A DNA stretch of 60,000 nucleotides, taken from positions 80,587,574 to 80,647,573 of the forward strand of contig NC_087063.1 of the NCBI RefSeq assembly GCF_963678635.1, given 5' to 3'. Position numbers and translations under genes: made by a program. The notes below the pieces were generated by a model, which was not told the DNA's origin, did not search any database, and saw only the letters and a list, made by a program, of their open reading frames with translations. This DNA comes from Symsagittifera roscoffensis. Taxonomy: Eukaryota > Xenacoelomorpha > Acoela > Convolutidae. Shown one piece after another: positions 41,508 to 50,726 of this stretch (positions within the stretch are counted from its first letter, which is position 1; each line of letters opens with the position of its first letter).

Positions 41508-42134
41508 CTGTGAACGAAAGTTATATCATAAAAGATTTTTAGTGTATATTCAACAACAGAGAGCTTTGAGAACTCATGACATTAGAACGAAACTGATTTT
41601 TCAGAAGCCAAAAAGGAGGTCGATGATGGGCCAAAAACGTGCCTTAAGAACTCTTTTTTCTAATTTTTTAAATAAAAACTGCCTCCGAACCATAAACTGT
41701 TAGTGAAAAGAGGTTTTTTAAAGTGCTTTTTTTATCCGAAAAATCTTGAGAAAACTGTGGTCAATCAAAAAAGGTACAGTAAGAAACATCTAATTCCAAC
41801 TGAACTAGTGAATACGACTTCAGTTTTCATTTTCATATGATTAAGAATGACACACATTGCATTAGTGCCGAGAAAAACCAAAAGCGCAATTTTACTTAAT
41901 AAAAGATGCACACAGGGGCAAATGATTAATTTCCGCGATATAACCAAAGTAGGGGGGCGTCATTAACTTCGTTATGAGCATTATTTCTCAGCCATTCAGG
42001 TGAGTAATTTGTTGCTGATTGTTTTATCGGGGAAAAGGATATGTCTATAGTTTTAGGGTAAAAGTTGCTTACTTGACCAGCTAACTTTTCAGAACATTTT
42101 TAAGACACGAAAACACGGCTTTTTATATACCCAC

Positions 42135-42293
42135 TTGTTTTAAGTCTGGACAGCGTGGTGAACTTGTCTGCTTTGCCATACTCTCTGTTCTCCTCAAAGA
42201 ACGCCCCCCTTATCTTCCCCCCTCCCACTCCTTTTGGACCCACCCTCTCATAGTAGGCCTTTTTATTCAGACCCAGCATCGTCTCCTGCTGGC
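42135..42293 (-). CDS. Upstream coding exon of the same host-like gene
   Basis: Bounded on the minus strand by the acceptor GTTCATCGTTTAG (42294-42296) and the donor CAA-GTGGGTATAT at 42134. It has 52 codons in phase 2-1: QQETMLGLNKKAYYERVGPK, then a Gly-rich run, then FFEENREYGKADKFTTLSRL. The single leftover base pairs with the two-base start of the next exon to give an Arg codon. Earlier exons must lie to the right, but the element C LTR starts at 42739, so the gene may be interrupted or continue beyond the element. Function unknown. Confidence 0.55.
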
Positions 42294-42296
42294 CTA

Positions 42297-42738
42297 AACG
42301 ATGAACAATTACTAGAAATAATTTTTTTCTTTTCACTCATCTTTGTTGAAATGTCTTAATAAAAAAAGCTTTTTGTTTCGTGAGGTGAGGGAAAATAAAA
42401 AAGAGCCGTAACAAAGGCACTTTTTCTAAAAAAAACTTTGGCACACTTTTTTTTGTATTAATCAAAAATTTTTTAGGCATATTTTTTTAAAATAATTATA
42501 TTAAAAAAGCTCTTTTTTGTGAGACGAGGTGAATGTAAACAGAGCCATCAAAAACACCTCTTTCAAAACTTTTTTCTGGCACAAGTTTTTCTTCAAAAAA
42601 GGTCTGGTTTTTCTCCTCCCCATTTTTGACTACTTTTCCAAAATTTTGCAAACGAAAAAATTGGAGTTCGTTACAAGTAATAAAACAGAATATCCATAGC
42701 CATTAGTTTATTACTTCAAATAATTCTTACCAAAATAC
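42297..42738. other. Probable intron or flanking sequence with partial MITE ends
   Basis: GAGGTGAGGGAAAATAAAAAAGAGCC-like words near 42380 and a second AGAGCC near 42545 resemble ends of the GGCTCTTTTTCC MITE family. No gene is seen. Confidence 0.35.
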
Positions 42739-43152
42739 TGAGTTAGGACTGGAGTGTATAACTCATAGAGTAATTTCGGATAGGGTACACCGTCTGCTCG
42801 TCACGCTATCTTATTTTCGGCCGGATAGATTCGTGCAACTTCTTAGTCTAATACCGATCCTAATCTTACTCTTATACTATCTAGTCTCAGGTTGTTTAAC
42901 TAGTCTCTGCTAGGCTCAATAGATCTAGGGTATACTGGTTTATCGCGGCTGCTGAAGTGCTCGGGAGAGTCCAACTAATTTCTAAGTTAAATTCAAATCT
43001 CTCTGGTGCTGAAATTACAAGTAACTTCAGCACTTACAAATAAGTGGGTTGTTAGTTAGATGGATCATGATTGGTTAATATTAAATACTTTACATTGGTA
43101 AAATATCTAATTTATCCAATCATAAAATGTAGTTTAGATCAGGTTCCACCCA
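42739..43152 (-). repeat. 3' LTR of element C
   Basis: Recognised by its match to the LTR of C' (21035-21412, opposite strand). On the minus strand it starts near TGGGTGGAACCTGATCTAAA and ends ...CCTAACTCA if the CA at 42739-42740 is the terminus. The ends are inferred because the 5' LTR lies outside the window. Confidence 0.7.
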
Positions 43153-44761
43153 TCCGGGTTTTACAGAGTTTTTTAGAATAGTTCTTCTGCGATTCGAAGG
43201 ATGGATGATGGACGTTGGTTTTTGGCGAACATCATTTTCTTCCGTTTCCTCTTTGTTAAAGAAGTTCCAGGAAGCTGGAGTTAGAGACATAAGACGTTGT
43301 GTCTTCTAGTGACAACGACTAAGTCTTTGCAACAAACTCAAATCTGATTTCAGAATGGTTGGCTATGTCAGGTTTTTCTGTTCTGCGTGGAGAACTTCTT
43401 TTGTGTCTGATCTAGTTTGGGAATGGCGTGGAGATTGTGCGTGGAGGGGATGCCTGGTTACTCGGATCTGTACGTATACTTGAACATCGAGGTGGTCATT
43501 GTTCTAGTTCAATGAAGTCCTTTTCTGCGAAGTCAAGTCGTACTCTAAATCCTTTGAGTTGTGATTGTGAGTGGCATATCGATTGTGGTTGGCCATTCTC
43601 TCTCGAGTGTAGTGGGGTCGTTTTGTCTTTAGATGTTCGTCCTTGGTGTTATATTCTGATCTATGTATTGCATAATGTAATTTACATTTTATAAAACATT
43701 TATTAGTTTAATATTTTTTAATTATGATTTTAGTTAGTTGTTTTCACAAAAGCTTTTTGTTTTAGTTCGGTTATTTTGAAGAGTTACTCACCCTTGAGTA
43801 GCTCTTATTAAAAATAGAGGTGTGGTCACAAAGCGTGGATGTAGCGCGGTGGGTTAGGCCGGCTATAGAGCATGCTCAGGACGTCCTTCCTGGTGGGTTA
43901 GGCCAGGAGTGGGAGTATGATTTCATGCGGTTTTTATGAGGGGTCCTGTTATGTGACAACGTTTTATGTTGGGTTTGTTGTGGTTTTTCTTATGTCTTGT
44001 TGGTTATGTCCTTTTTCCAAAAAGCAAATTGTTCGTGGTATGGGTTTGTCTTTCGACTTTTTTGTGTTTTATTATTTCTTTCTTAGACTTTATAATAGTC
44101 TTCAAAAGAATAAATTATCCAGTTTTAAACTGGGTTAATCCGGTTTGGGTACCGTTGGTTTCCTTTTCTTAGTCATGCTGTTATTCTATGATTTGTGGTA
44201 TTTAGTAAGTTGCGTTGGTTAGTTTTGTTTAGTATATGATTCCTTTCCAACCGGGTTAAAGGAAGGTTTGAAACATGTTATTATATGTTAGAGTTGTTGA
44301 GTGTGAAAACTTGAAACTGAAATTCATTATTTTAAACAATTCTTCGTGGGCGAGCTGTGCGAGTGTGGATAGAATTTCTGTGCGAATGAATGAGAATATC
44401 AAAAGGTTAGTACTGCATTTGCATTTTATTAATTTACTGCATAGAATTTGGAAATTTACTGCTAGTTATGGGGGAATTTTAAGTTACAAATTTTCATCAT
44501 AAGTAGATTTACTGCTTGTGGGGAAAATTTTAGAAATGAATTTACTGCATTGGTATTAAATTTATAAATTTATAAGTGTAAGAGATTAATAGAATTTTTG
44601 AAATCTGTTTGATGAAATTTGCGATTTTTATTTGTCTTTTGTGGTTTTTGTAGGTAATTGTCGGATGAAGGCTAAAAATCTAAAGAAAACATGGATAAAG
44701 TATGGTGAGTTTTTTAATATTTTAATTAGTTAGTAATATTCATTTAATTCATACTTACCTG
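43153..44761 (-). other. Long 3' untranslated region of element C
   Basis: About 1.6 kb between the last ORF and the LTR with no supported ORF on the sense strand. Near 43840-43915 the plus strand has GATGTAGCGCGGTGGGTTAGGC, resembling a tRNA box A, and a second GGTGGGTTAGGCC 55 bp later, perhaps a SINE insertion. Short plus-strand ORFs here have no features. Confidence 0.5.
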
Positions 44762-46567
44762 TTAGTCGTCGGGGAAAAAACCGTGGGGGAAGATGTCGTG
44801 GATGAGATCGGAATTTGTTAGTAGTTTAGCTAAGATGCGGATGATATTTTTAGTCTGAAGCAGTGGCCAAAGCAATTGAAGTGCCTTAATAGTGGTTAGT
44901 TCTTCAGTGCCAACTGCAAACTCATAAGGTGTGTTTTGGATTAGATTATATAATTTGTGATTGAATTTAGTGTTGTGGATGAATTCTAAAATTGGGATTT
45001 CTATAGGTTGTACAAACTCGTGCGGTATAAGGAAGGGTCGGGATTCTTCGGCGTTGAAGGTCTTGGTGATGGGACAGAAGATGTACATTTGGGTTATGGG
45101 ATCATAATTGCGAAGAATACCATGAAGGTTAGTATCTTTAATGCAATATGTGAAATTTAGGAAAAATGGTGAAGTGTATTTGGAATTAATGAATTGAAAA
45201 CGATGGTGTGGTTGTCTAGAGGGTGTGTGTAGGTCAAAGTGATTTTGGATGAAGCGATAATAACTATATGTGTGGGTTTGTTTAGTGCGCAACATAATAT
45301 CGTGTGAGCAGTGTAAATCTCTTTCGTGTGGTGCAAGGAAATGAAAGGTTAGTGAAAATATTTGGAAGCGTTCTTTAAAACTTTCGTATGCTTGTGTGTC
45401 TGTTAGTGCTTCTGAAATAATGTGATCAAACTTTCGGTCGAAGATGTTTAGTGTAAATATATATGGTGTCTTGATGAAAAATTTCTCGGTAATTTGTGGA
45501 TTAGCGAAGCGATCGTCGTCTAAGAATTGATCTTGGTTAGCTCTGATGATGTTGTGATCATAGTATTCGAGTGTATATTCGTTAGCTCTAGGTGCAGTGT
45601 GTGTTTTTAGTGATTTTTTATATCCAACGTAAGTAAATTGTCTAGCGGTTAGTGGTGTAGTGAGTCGATATAGCATGTCCGTATTTCGCTCTATATCGAT
45701 GTGAGTGTTAGATAAAGGTAAGCAAAGAGGGTTAGTAAAATGATAATATGAGGTCCAAGAGAGAGTGGGCATTAAAACGTATTCATCTACAAAGTTGCGT
45801 GTTTCGTTAGTGTCGTGGGGGGTGTTTAAGGTGTATTGTGGGAATGAGGGTAAGGTGATGGCTAAAAATTCTTTTGTGTTAGTATGCTTGGGGTGGTTGA
45901 TGTATTCACGGGCTGTTCCTGGTTTTGCTGGGAAAGGATGGTTGGGGAATTTTCTTTTAAAAGTGCGGTAAGCTCTATTAGTGTTGAGTGAAGATTCAGT
46001 TGATGTGGATGATGGTGCTAATGATTCAGTATAATTTGAAGAGGGTGTAGGGGTAGGGGGGTTGGATGAATTTATTGTGGAGGAGATTTGGTTTATTGTT
46101 GGGGTATGGAGGTGGTAGGGTTGTTGTTGAAGGGTAATAAAATTATCTAGCTCTGGGGAGATTCGGGGGGTGTCTGGAGAATGAGATGATTGGTCAGAAT
46201 GAAATGAGGAGTAGGTTGGGGTAACTTGGGAAGCATAAGAGGGTGTGGAAGTGATTGGGTCAGGGTTATTGGATAATATGGGTTGAAAAGGGGGTTGAGA
46301 AAAATTAGAAGAGTTATGAAAATTATTGGATGGGGATGGTTCTGAGTCGGCAAATTCATCGGGGGTTTCAATATTCGGGTTATTGAGTTGTGAGATGGAA
46401 TATAAAACTGAGATGTGTGAATTAGTGTCGGAATTCATGCCTGATGTTACATTACTAGATGGAAAATCGGGTGGCGGAAAAGCAAAAAGTGGTATTATTG
46501 GGATTGGAGAGGTAAGATTGGTTGGGTGGGAATTTGATCGGTGTAGTGATCCAAGTTGGCGGCTCAT
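44762..46567 (-). CDS. Element C 601-residue protein of unknown function
   Basis: The ATG (46565-46567) shares bases with the glycoprotein stop TGA (46564-46566), giving ATGA, the pattern of termination-reinitiation. Residues 1-200 are disordered, rich in Ser, Pro, Asn, Thr and Gln. Residues about 205-601 look folded, with many aromatic residues (FTYVGYKKSLKTHTAPRANE; YYRFIQNHFDLHTPSRQPHH; NGF-poor, Tyr/Phe/His-rich). There is no signal peptide, membrane segment, zinc knuckle or known retroviral motif. As the last gene after the glycoprotein it could be an accessory or regulatory protein. I do not recognise the family. The frame is intact, which argues that it is maintained. Confidence 0.7.
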   Translation of the reverse strand: MSRQLGSLHRSNSHPTNLTSPIPIIPLFAFPPPDFPSSNVTSGMNSDTNSHISVLYSISQLNNPNIETPDEFADSEPSPSNNFHNSSNFSQPPFQPILSNNPDPITSTPSYASQVTPTYSSFHSDQSSHSPDTPRISPELDNFITLQQQPYHLHTPTINQISSTINSSNPPTPTPSSNYTESLAPSSTSTESSLNTNRAYRTFKRKFPNHPFPAKPGTAREYINHPKHTNTKEFLAITLPSFPQYTLNTPHDTNETRNFVDEYVLMPTLSWTSYYHFTNPLCLPLSNTHIDIERNTDMLYRLTTPLTARQFTYVGYKKSLKTHTAPRANEYTLEYYDHNIIRANQDQFLDDDRFANPQITEKFFIKTPYIFTLNIFDRKFDHIISEALTDTQAYESFKERFQIFSLTFHFLAPHERDLHCSHDIMLRTKQTHTYSYYRFIQNHFDLHTPSRQPHHRFQFINSKYTSPFFLNFTYCIKDTNLHGILRNYDPITQMYIFCPITKTFNAEESRPFLIPHEFVQPIEIPILEFIHNTKFNHKLYNLIQNTPYEFAVGTEELTTIKALQLLWPLLQTKNIIRILAKLLTNSDLIHDIFPHGFFPDD

Positions 46568-49182
46568 CGTGGGCTAAAAAAATGATTATTTTGAGACTGA
46601 AAAGCGGTGGTATGGGGTTGTTCAATAATTTGTTCATAAGTATTATGATCTTGTGACTGGTGTGTCATTATATGTTGGATGGGACTTTGTGATGTGGTGA
46701 GTCGAAAATTTGGATTATGTGTGATGGCTAAATTTCGAAAATTTCGTGGGACTAGGGATAGTGGATGGTTATTTGGTAGGGGTGGTAATTGTGGTGCCGT
46801 TGGCGTTATGTCTACATTGTTATGTTCTTCGTCGTATGTATTTTGTCGTGTTGCTATTTTTGTGTTATATTCTTTTATTTGTGCGTCTAAAAGAATTTTG
46901 TTTATAGATGTAGAAAAGATTCCAAAAAATCCTGCAAAGAGTATGCGTGCTACGCTTGCTTGTCTATTTACTTGTGTGTGTATAGCACATGTGTTGTAGA
47001 TTCCTTTTAAAAGTGAGAAAAGAAATCCAATAAAGTTAAACATTGCGTATAAAATAGTCAATTTTTCTAAGATGTAGTAGGGCCATCCTAGAAAATCGAG
47101 GATCTCATTTTTGAGTGTAACAAAGCTAAAAATGTTAATTGGTGATATATCTTGGGGACGGTATTTTTCACCGTTTAGATATATATAATCTTTAATGTCT
47201 TTAAAATATCCGCTATAGTCTTGCGTGTAGATATCGGCAAATCCTGCGGTTTCCGCAAGTTTGCGTAAATTTTGGTCTATTGATTGTCTTTGTATAGTGT
47301 CCATTTGTGTTAATAATTCTTGGAATTGTTGTGTTCTAATGTGATGTTGAATATCTGATTTTGAATAGATTCCTATTGATTGTAAGTCTATAATTGGGTT
47401 TCGAGCAATAGCGCGAATGCTTTCTGGTGAAAATTTTTTGAGTGATTGCATTAATGTGGGATATGGAGTGAGAAGATAATATTTATTTTCATCAGGGTTT
47501 AGTTGTACTACATTGTGGCTGTTTTCTGATCCACATGGGACTGCGGTATCCCAGAAATAGGTTCTTCGTGAAAGTGTATCCACGAAATGTACTTTATTCT
47601 TATAAAAGATAGGGATTCTTTTATAACATCGTTTATCTTCAAAAACGTATAGTGGTGATACTTTTTTAGTACAAGTATAAAACCATAAGATGTTTCCTTC
47701 ATAGTCTAAAAAATTTGATCTATTTCCAGATAATAAGTATCCTGCATAGGGTATTTTTAATACTGCTAGTGCAAGTGATTGTAATATTTGTGTTCGTTCT
47801 AATTCGCATAGTTGGTGTAGTGTTTCTAATTCGGAGAGTGACATTTCTTGAAAAATTCGGCTAATTGTATAATCTAGTTTCATATCTAAATGAATATCAT
47901 AGTGGATATTACCGAAATATGTAGTATTCATTAGTGATAATTCTTGTAAGCGTGTGCTTCTGGTGTCATGGGGTTTTAGATGTCCACCAGGTTGTCCGTT
48001 GCTTTTTTCAAAATTAACTGGTATATAGGATGTTCCTTCGTTTGGAGGATGACCTGTGGCATATGGGTCAAGTTTTATTTTTCCAGTGGTCATGTCGAAT
48101 CCTTTTTCGTATTCAACTAATATTTCAGAGTATTGTGTTCTGTGAAGTGGATTCCTGTATTTACATGCAAGTTCTGTTTCTTGATATATTTGAAAACGTG
48201 TCAATTTATTTTCTATATTGTGTATGTTTCTAAAATTAGTACTTTGTTTTCGTGATGGATGTACTTGTTCATATGGAATTGATTGTATAAAGTATTTTTC
48301 GTGAAATTTTATCATACGAGCGTGTATTCTTGCTACTTGAAATGTTGTACATGTATCTTCGGGGAACCAAACAATTGTTGCTTGTGTTCTCGTTGTAGGG
48401 TCGCAATAACCTTGATCATTTTTACAAGGTGATCGGATTCCTTGATAGATCATTGTATTATCTGATAAATCTCGTGTTAGTTGTATTTTTTCGAGTTGTA
48501 TTTTCCAATCGAAAAACATTATTTCTTGGTATCCTTTATTTTTTGTGTCTGCTTTGCAGTTTGATGGGTTATTTATACCAATGTGTGGTATCCAATGTTT
48601 ATCGTGTAGGTCATAGGTTAATCGTCCGTGTGCGCCGTTATACGGGTATTTTTCGTCTAGTTTTATATGTCCTTGGTGTCTTTCAAGTTGTGATTGATGT
48701 ACAGAGTCTGAAAAAACTTGAAAGTTAACTAAATTTCTTTCGGAGTTTTTATTTTGTGTGATGTTTAGTCTAAGTAATTCATTTTTACAATTGTCGGGAT
48801 TGAGATGTAAAAGACGTTCTATATTACTCTGATAGAATGATTCATGGTCAAGTCGGTTTTTGTTTCCGTTCGAGACTTGTGAACAATGTACTTTCTTTTC
48901 GGAAAATGTTGCTGTGAATTTATAACCTGTAACTGTTGTTGCTCGGGCTTTTGAATAGAGTGTTGCTATTACATTTGTGGTTTCTATAGTTTGTGGTTCT
49001 GTTTCACATTGTTGTACTTGATTTATTGCATATTTGTGTAGTGTTTTTTGTTCATTTTCTTCACAATCGTAATGTGTTACTAATAAATCTTGTGGTCCTG
49101 TACGAGGGGAAGGGTTTATGTTTTGATTTGAGATTACTAGAAAAAGGAGTTGGAGAAAAATTAATAATTTTAGAATATACAT
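46564..49182 (-). CDS. Element C envelope-like glycoprotein
   Basis: 872 residues. An N-terminal signal peptide (MYILKLLIFLQLLFLVIS) is followed by an ectodomain of about 690 residues with many Cys and N-glycosylation sites (NIT, NTT, NRS). A membrane anchor lies at about 708-727 (TILYAMFNFIGFLFSLLKG), a second hydrophobic stretch at about 745-764, and a hydrophilic tail of about 110 residues follows. This is the layout of a class-independent viral fusion glycoprotein that would sit on the particle surface. YDC near the start, LYSKA and VHCSQ resemble patterns I associate with glycoproteins of chuvirus-like RNA viruses and Tas-type nematode elements, but this is unverified. No clear furin site was seen. 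It overlaps the preceding frame by 13 bp and the next ORF by ATGA. Confidence 0.8.
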   Translation of the reverse strand: MYILKLLIFLQLLFLVISNQNINPSPRTGPQDLLVTHYDCEENEQKTLHKYAINQVQQCETEPQTIETTNVIATLYSKARATTVTGYKFTATFSEKKVHCSQVSNGNKNRLDHESFYQSNIERLLHLNPDNCKNELLRLNITQNKNSERNLVNFQVFSDSVHQSQLERHQGHIKLDEKYPYNGAHGRLTYDLHDKHWIPHIGINNPSNCKADTKNKGYQEIMFFDWKIQLEKIQLTRDLSDNTMIYQGIRSPCKNDQGYCDPTTRTQATIVWFPEDTCTTFQVARIHARMIKFHEKYFIQSIPYEQVHPSRKQSTNFRNIHNIENKLTRFQIYQETELACKYRNPLHRTQYSEILVEYEKGFDMTTGKIKLDPYATGHPPNEGTSYIPVNFEKSNGQPGGHLKPHDTRSTRLQELSLMNTTYFGNIHYDIHLDMKLDYTISRIFQEMSLSELETLHQLCELERTQILQSLALAVLKIPYAGYLLSGNRSNFLDYEGNILWFYTCTKKVSPLYVFEDKRCYKRIPIFYKNKVHFVDTLSRRTYFWDTAVPCGSENSHNVVQLNPDENKYYLLTPYPTLMQSLKKFSPESIRAIARNPIIDLQSIGIYSKSDIQHHIRTQQFQELLTQMDTIQRQSIDQNLRKLAETAGFADIYTQDYSGYFKDIKDYIYLNGEKYRPQDISPINIFSFVTLKNEILDFLGWPYYILEKLTILYAMFNFIGFLFSLLKGIYNTCAIHTQVNRQASVARILFAGFFGIFSTSINKILLDAQIKEYNTKIATRQNTYDEEHNNVDITPTAPQLPPLPNNHPLSLVPRNFRNLAITHNPNFRLTTSQSPIQHIMTHQSQDHNTYEQIIEQPHTTAFQSQNNHFFSPR

Positions 49183-49811
49183 GTGTATGATAATCCTGAG
49201 TATGGATTATAAAATGTAATGTAGCCAATTGTGTTTTTGGTATATCTGTCGTATTTGTATATTACTTCAGTAGTTATAAACGGTGGTGGTAGTGATTGAG
49301 CTGTTATGTTAGGTGGGTTTAATGGGTAGGGATGTTGGGTAATATTGTTTAACTTAACTGTGATTTCAAACTTTAATTGTAAACTGTTTTGTTGGAGTAT
49401 TTGAATATTGTGATCACGGATATCGTTGTGAATATCTTGGCGATATTGTAATCTATTAAGTGCCCAGTTATGAAGGCGGTTACTTTCTTGATGTTGTCCA
49501 AATAATGGTGGAGGTGCTGTAAATGTATTCCAATCTAGTCTTGAAGGAATATTTATTGATGATTGTTCTCGATATCTGGCGTCGAGATTATTTGGAAAAT
49601 TTAAGTTAAAAGGTGGTGGTGAAATCTGGCTTATTGATGGTGTTGATGATAGTGATAATGTTTCTGGTAGTGATGAGGATGTTGTTGTATCCGTAGAAAT
49701 ATCTATTGGATTATTGACTAAATTTAATTCACCTTGTGTAAATGAATGTGTTGTCCAATATGGTAGTCGTGATGCCTGGTTTGGGGGGTTAAAGGGATTT
49801 TCACGTTTTGT
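49170..49811 (-). CDS. Element C ATG-less frame B (Pro/Ser/Asn-rich)
   Basis: Open for 213 codons from after TGA 49812-49814 to TAA 49170-49172, overlapping the glycoprotein start by 13 bp. The text is protein-like: LPYWTTHSFTQGELNLVNNP, SRLDWNTFTAPPPLFGQHQE, HNWALNRLQYRQDIHNDIRD, then a hydrophobic-polar end with YKYDRYTKNTIGYI. There is no initiating ATG at its start. It overlaps frame A by 88 bp in the -1 frame. It could be reached by frameshifting from frame A, be an exon of a spliced RNA, or be separated from it by a one-base error. Confidence 0.5.
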   Translation of the reverse strand, partial: TKRENPFNPPNQASRLPYWTTHSFTQGELNLVNNPIDISTDTTTSSSLPETLSLSSTPSISQISPPPFNLNFPNNLDARYREQSSINIPSRLDWNTFTAPPPLFGQHQESNRLHNWALNRLQYRQDIHNDIRDHNIQILQQNSLQLKFEITVKLNNITQHPYPLNPPNITAQSLPPPFITTEVIYKYDRYTKNTIGYITFYNPYSGLSYTCIF

Positions 49812-50305
49812 TCAGATGTTGGTGTTGAACCTAAGTAATCTGATGGTAGGCTTGAGGTGCTACGTTGTGAAAGAAGCGTAGGGGTTTCTGGTAATATACC
49901 AATGGGGTTTTCTGGAGTGTTTTGTGATGGGGATTGAGGTATATCAAAATGAACTCGGGGAGTTTGAAAATTTCTGTTTCGTCGAGGATGTATAATTTGT
50001 CTATTTATTTCGACTGTATTTTGGTTTTGACTAGGATTTCTTATTCTACTTAGTTCTTGTGGTAGTGTTGGGTATAGGTTATATGTTGGTTCGCTTAGAG
50101 GTGCTTGTCGTTGAACTGGTTCTAGTGGTTCTGATAAACGAGCATGTCGTTCTTCAAAAGTGTATGGATTGTCTTGAAAAGAAATTCGTGTAGATGTTTG
50201 AGGATTTTGAGTAGTTGAAGGTGGTGTTGGGTTATCTTGGGATGATGTCGGTGAAGACTGATTCTGTGACTGTTGGGTAGCAATTTTTGATGGATTTTTA
50301 AATTG
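49724..50305 (-). CDS. Element C ATG-less frame A (Pro/Gln/Ser-rich)
   Basis: Open for 193 codons from after TAA 50306-50308 to TAA 49724-49726. No Met is visible anywhere in my translation, so it cannot start at an ATG. Composition is rich in Gln, Pro, Ser, Thr and Asn (QSQNQSSPTSSQDNPTPPST; VEINRQIIHPRRNRNFQTPR), probably disordered. It starts just after the stop of the small membrane ORF. A spliced exon or a frameshift product of the ORF before it are the simplest explanations. Confidence 0.5.
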   Translation of the reverse strand, partial: QFKNPSKIATQQSQNQSSPTSSQDNPTPPSTTQNPQTSTRISFQDNPYTFEERHARLSEPLEPVQRQAPLSEPTYNLYPTLPQELSRIRNPSQNQNTVEINRQIIHPRRNRNFQTPRVHFDIPQSPSQNTPENPIGILPETPTLLSQRSTSSLPSDYLGSTPTSEQNVKIPLTPQTRHHDYHIGQHIHLHKVN

Positions 50306-50310
50306 TTACT

Positions 50311-50499
50311 TTAGTGGGAAGGTTTATGTTTATTATAATATTCTTCCAAAAAAATAATTAGAAAAATTGTTGCTAGGGCAAATGTGATGATTGCTTTCTT
50401 TATACATTTGCATATTGTCAAAATGAGGGATGATAAAAATGTTATGAAAATTACAAACAATAAAAAAATATCAGTTCTACTGAAAATTGTTCGTATCAT
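50311..50499 (-). CDS. Element C mini membrane protein 2 (62 residues)
   Basis: Two hydrophobic segments, about residues 11-29 (IFLLFVIFITFLSSLILTI) and 35-52 (AIITFALATIFLIIFL), joined by CKCIKK and ending in a basic tail. The ATG (50497-50499) overlaps the TGA of mini protein 1 (50496-50498) as ATGA. Size and two-helix hairpin layout resemble viroporins, but function is inferred only from shape. Confidence 0.5.
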   Translation of the reverse strand: MIRTIFSRTDIFLLFVIFITFLSSLILTICKCIKKAIITFALATIFLIIFLEEYYNKHKPSH

Positions 50500-50726
50500 T
50501 TAGACAAGTTGTATAAATCGTACCTGTGGATATAATCAAGGGTTTTGGAAAGTTGGAGGAATAGTTCGAGTATAGTGTAGAAAAGTAAAAAAATGTTACA
50601 AAAAATGATTAGGATTATTAGAAAAGATTCAAGTATATCAAAAAGAAATATTATAAAGGTTTCAAGTATTGTAAAAAAATGTTTAAGATTTATGAGTATT
50701 TGAGTAACTGATTGAGAGAAGAGCAT
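50496..50726 (-). CDS. Element C mini membrane protein 1 (76 residues)
   Basis: Very hydrophobic between about residues 18 and 58 (FTILETFIIFLFDILESFLI; ILIIFCNIFLLFYTILELFL), enough for two or three helices, with an amphipathic start and a polar end. The ATG is preceded directly by a stop (TAAATG) of a short ATG-less frame. It lies between pol and the glycoprotein and is followed by ATGA coupling to mini protein 2. No family is recognised. A/T-rich DNA easily gives hydrophobic ORFs, so confidence is moderate. Confidence 0.45.
   Translation of the reverse strand: MLFSQSVTQILINLKHFFTILETFIIFLFDILESFLIILIIFCNIFLLFYTILELFLQLSKTLDYIHRYDLYNLSK

Noticed and set aside
41765-42060. Possible additional exon (WLRNNAHNEVNDAPLLWLYRG on the minus strand)
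   Set aside because: Looks protein-like for about 21 codons, but lacks clear flanking splice signals and lies inside the intron joining two phase-matched exons.
43838-43915. Functional tRNA gene
   Set aside because: A box A-like word is present but there is no box B and no acceptor pairing.
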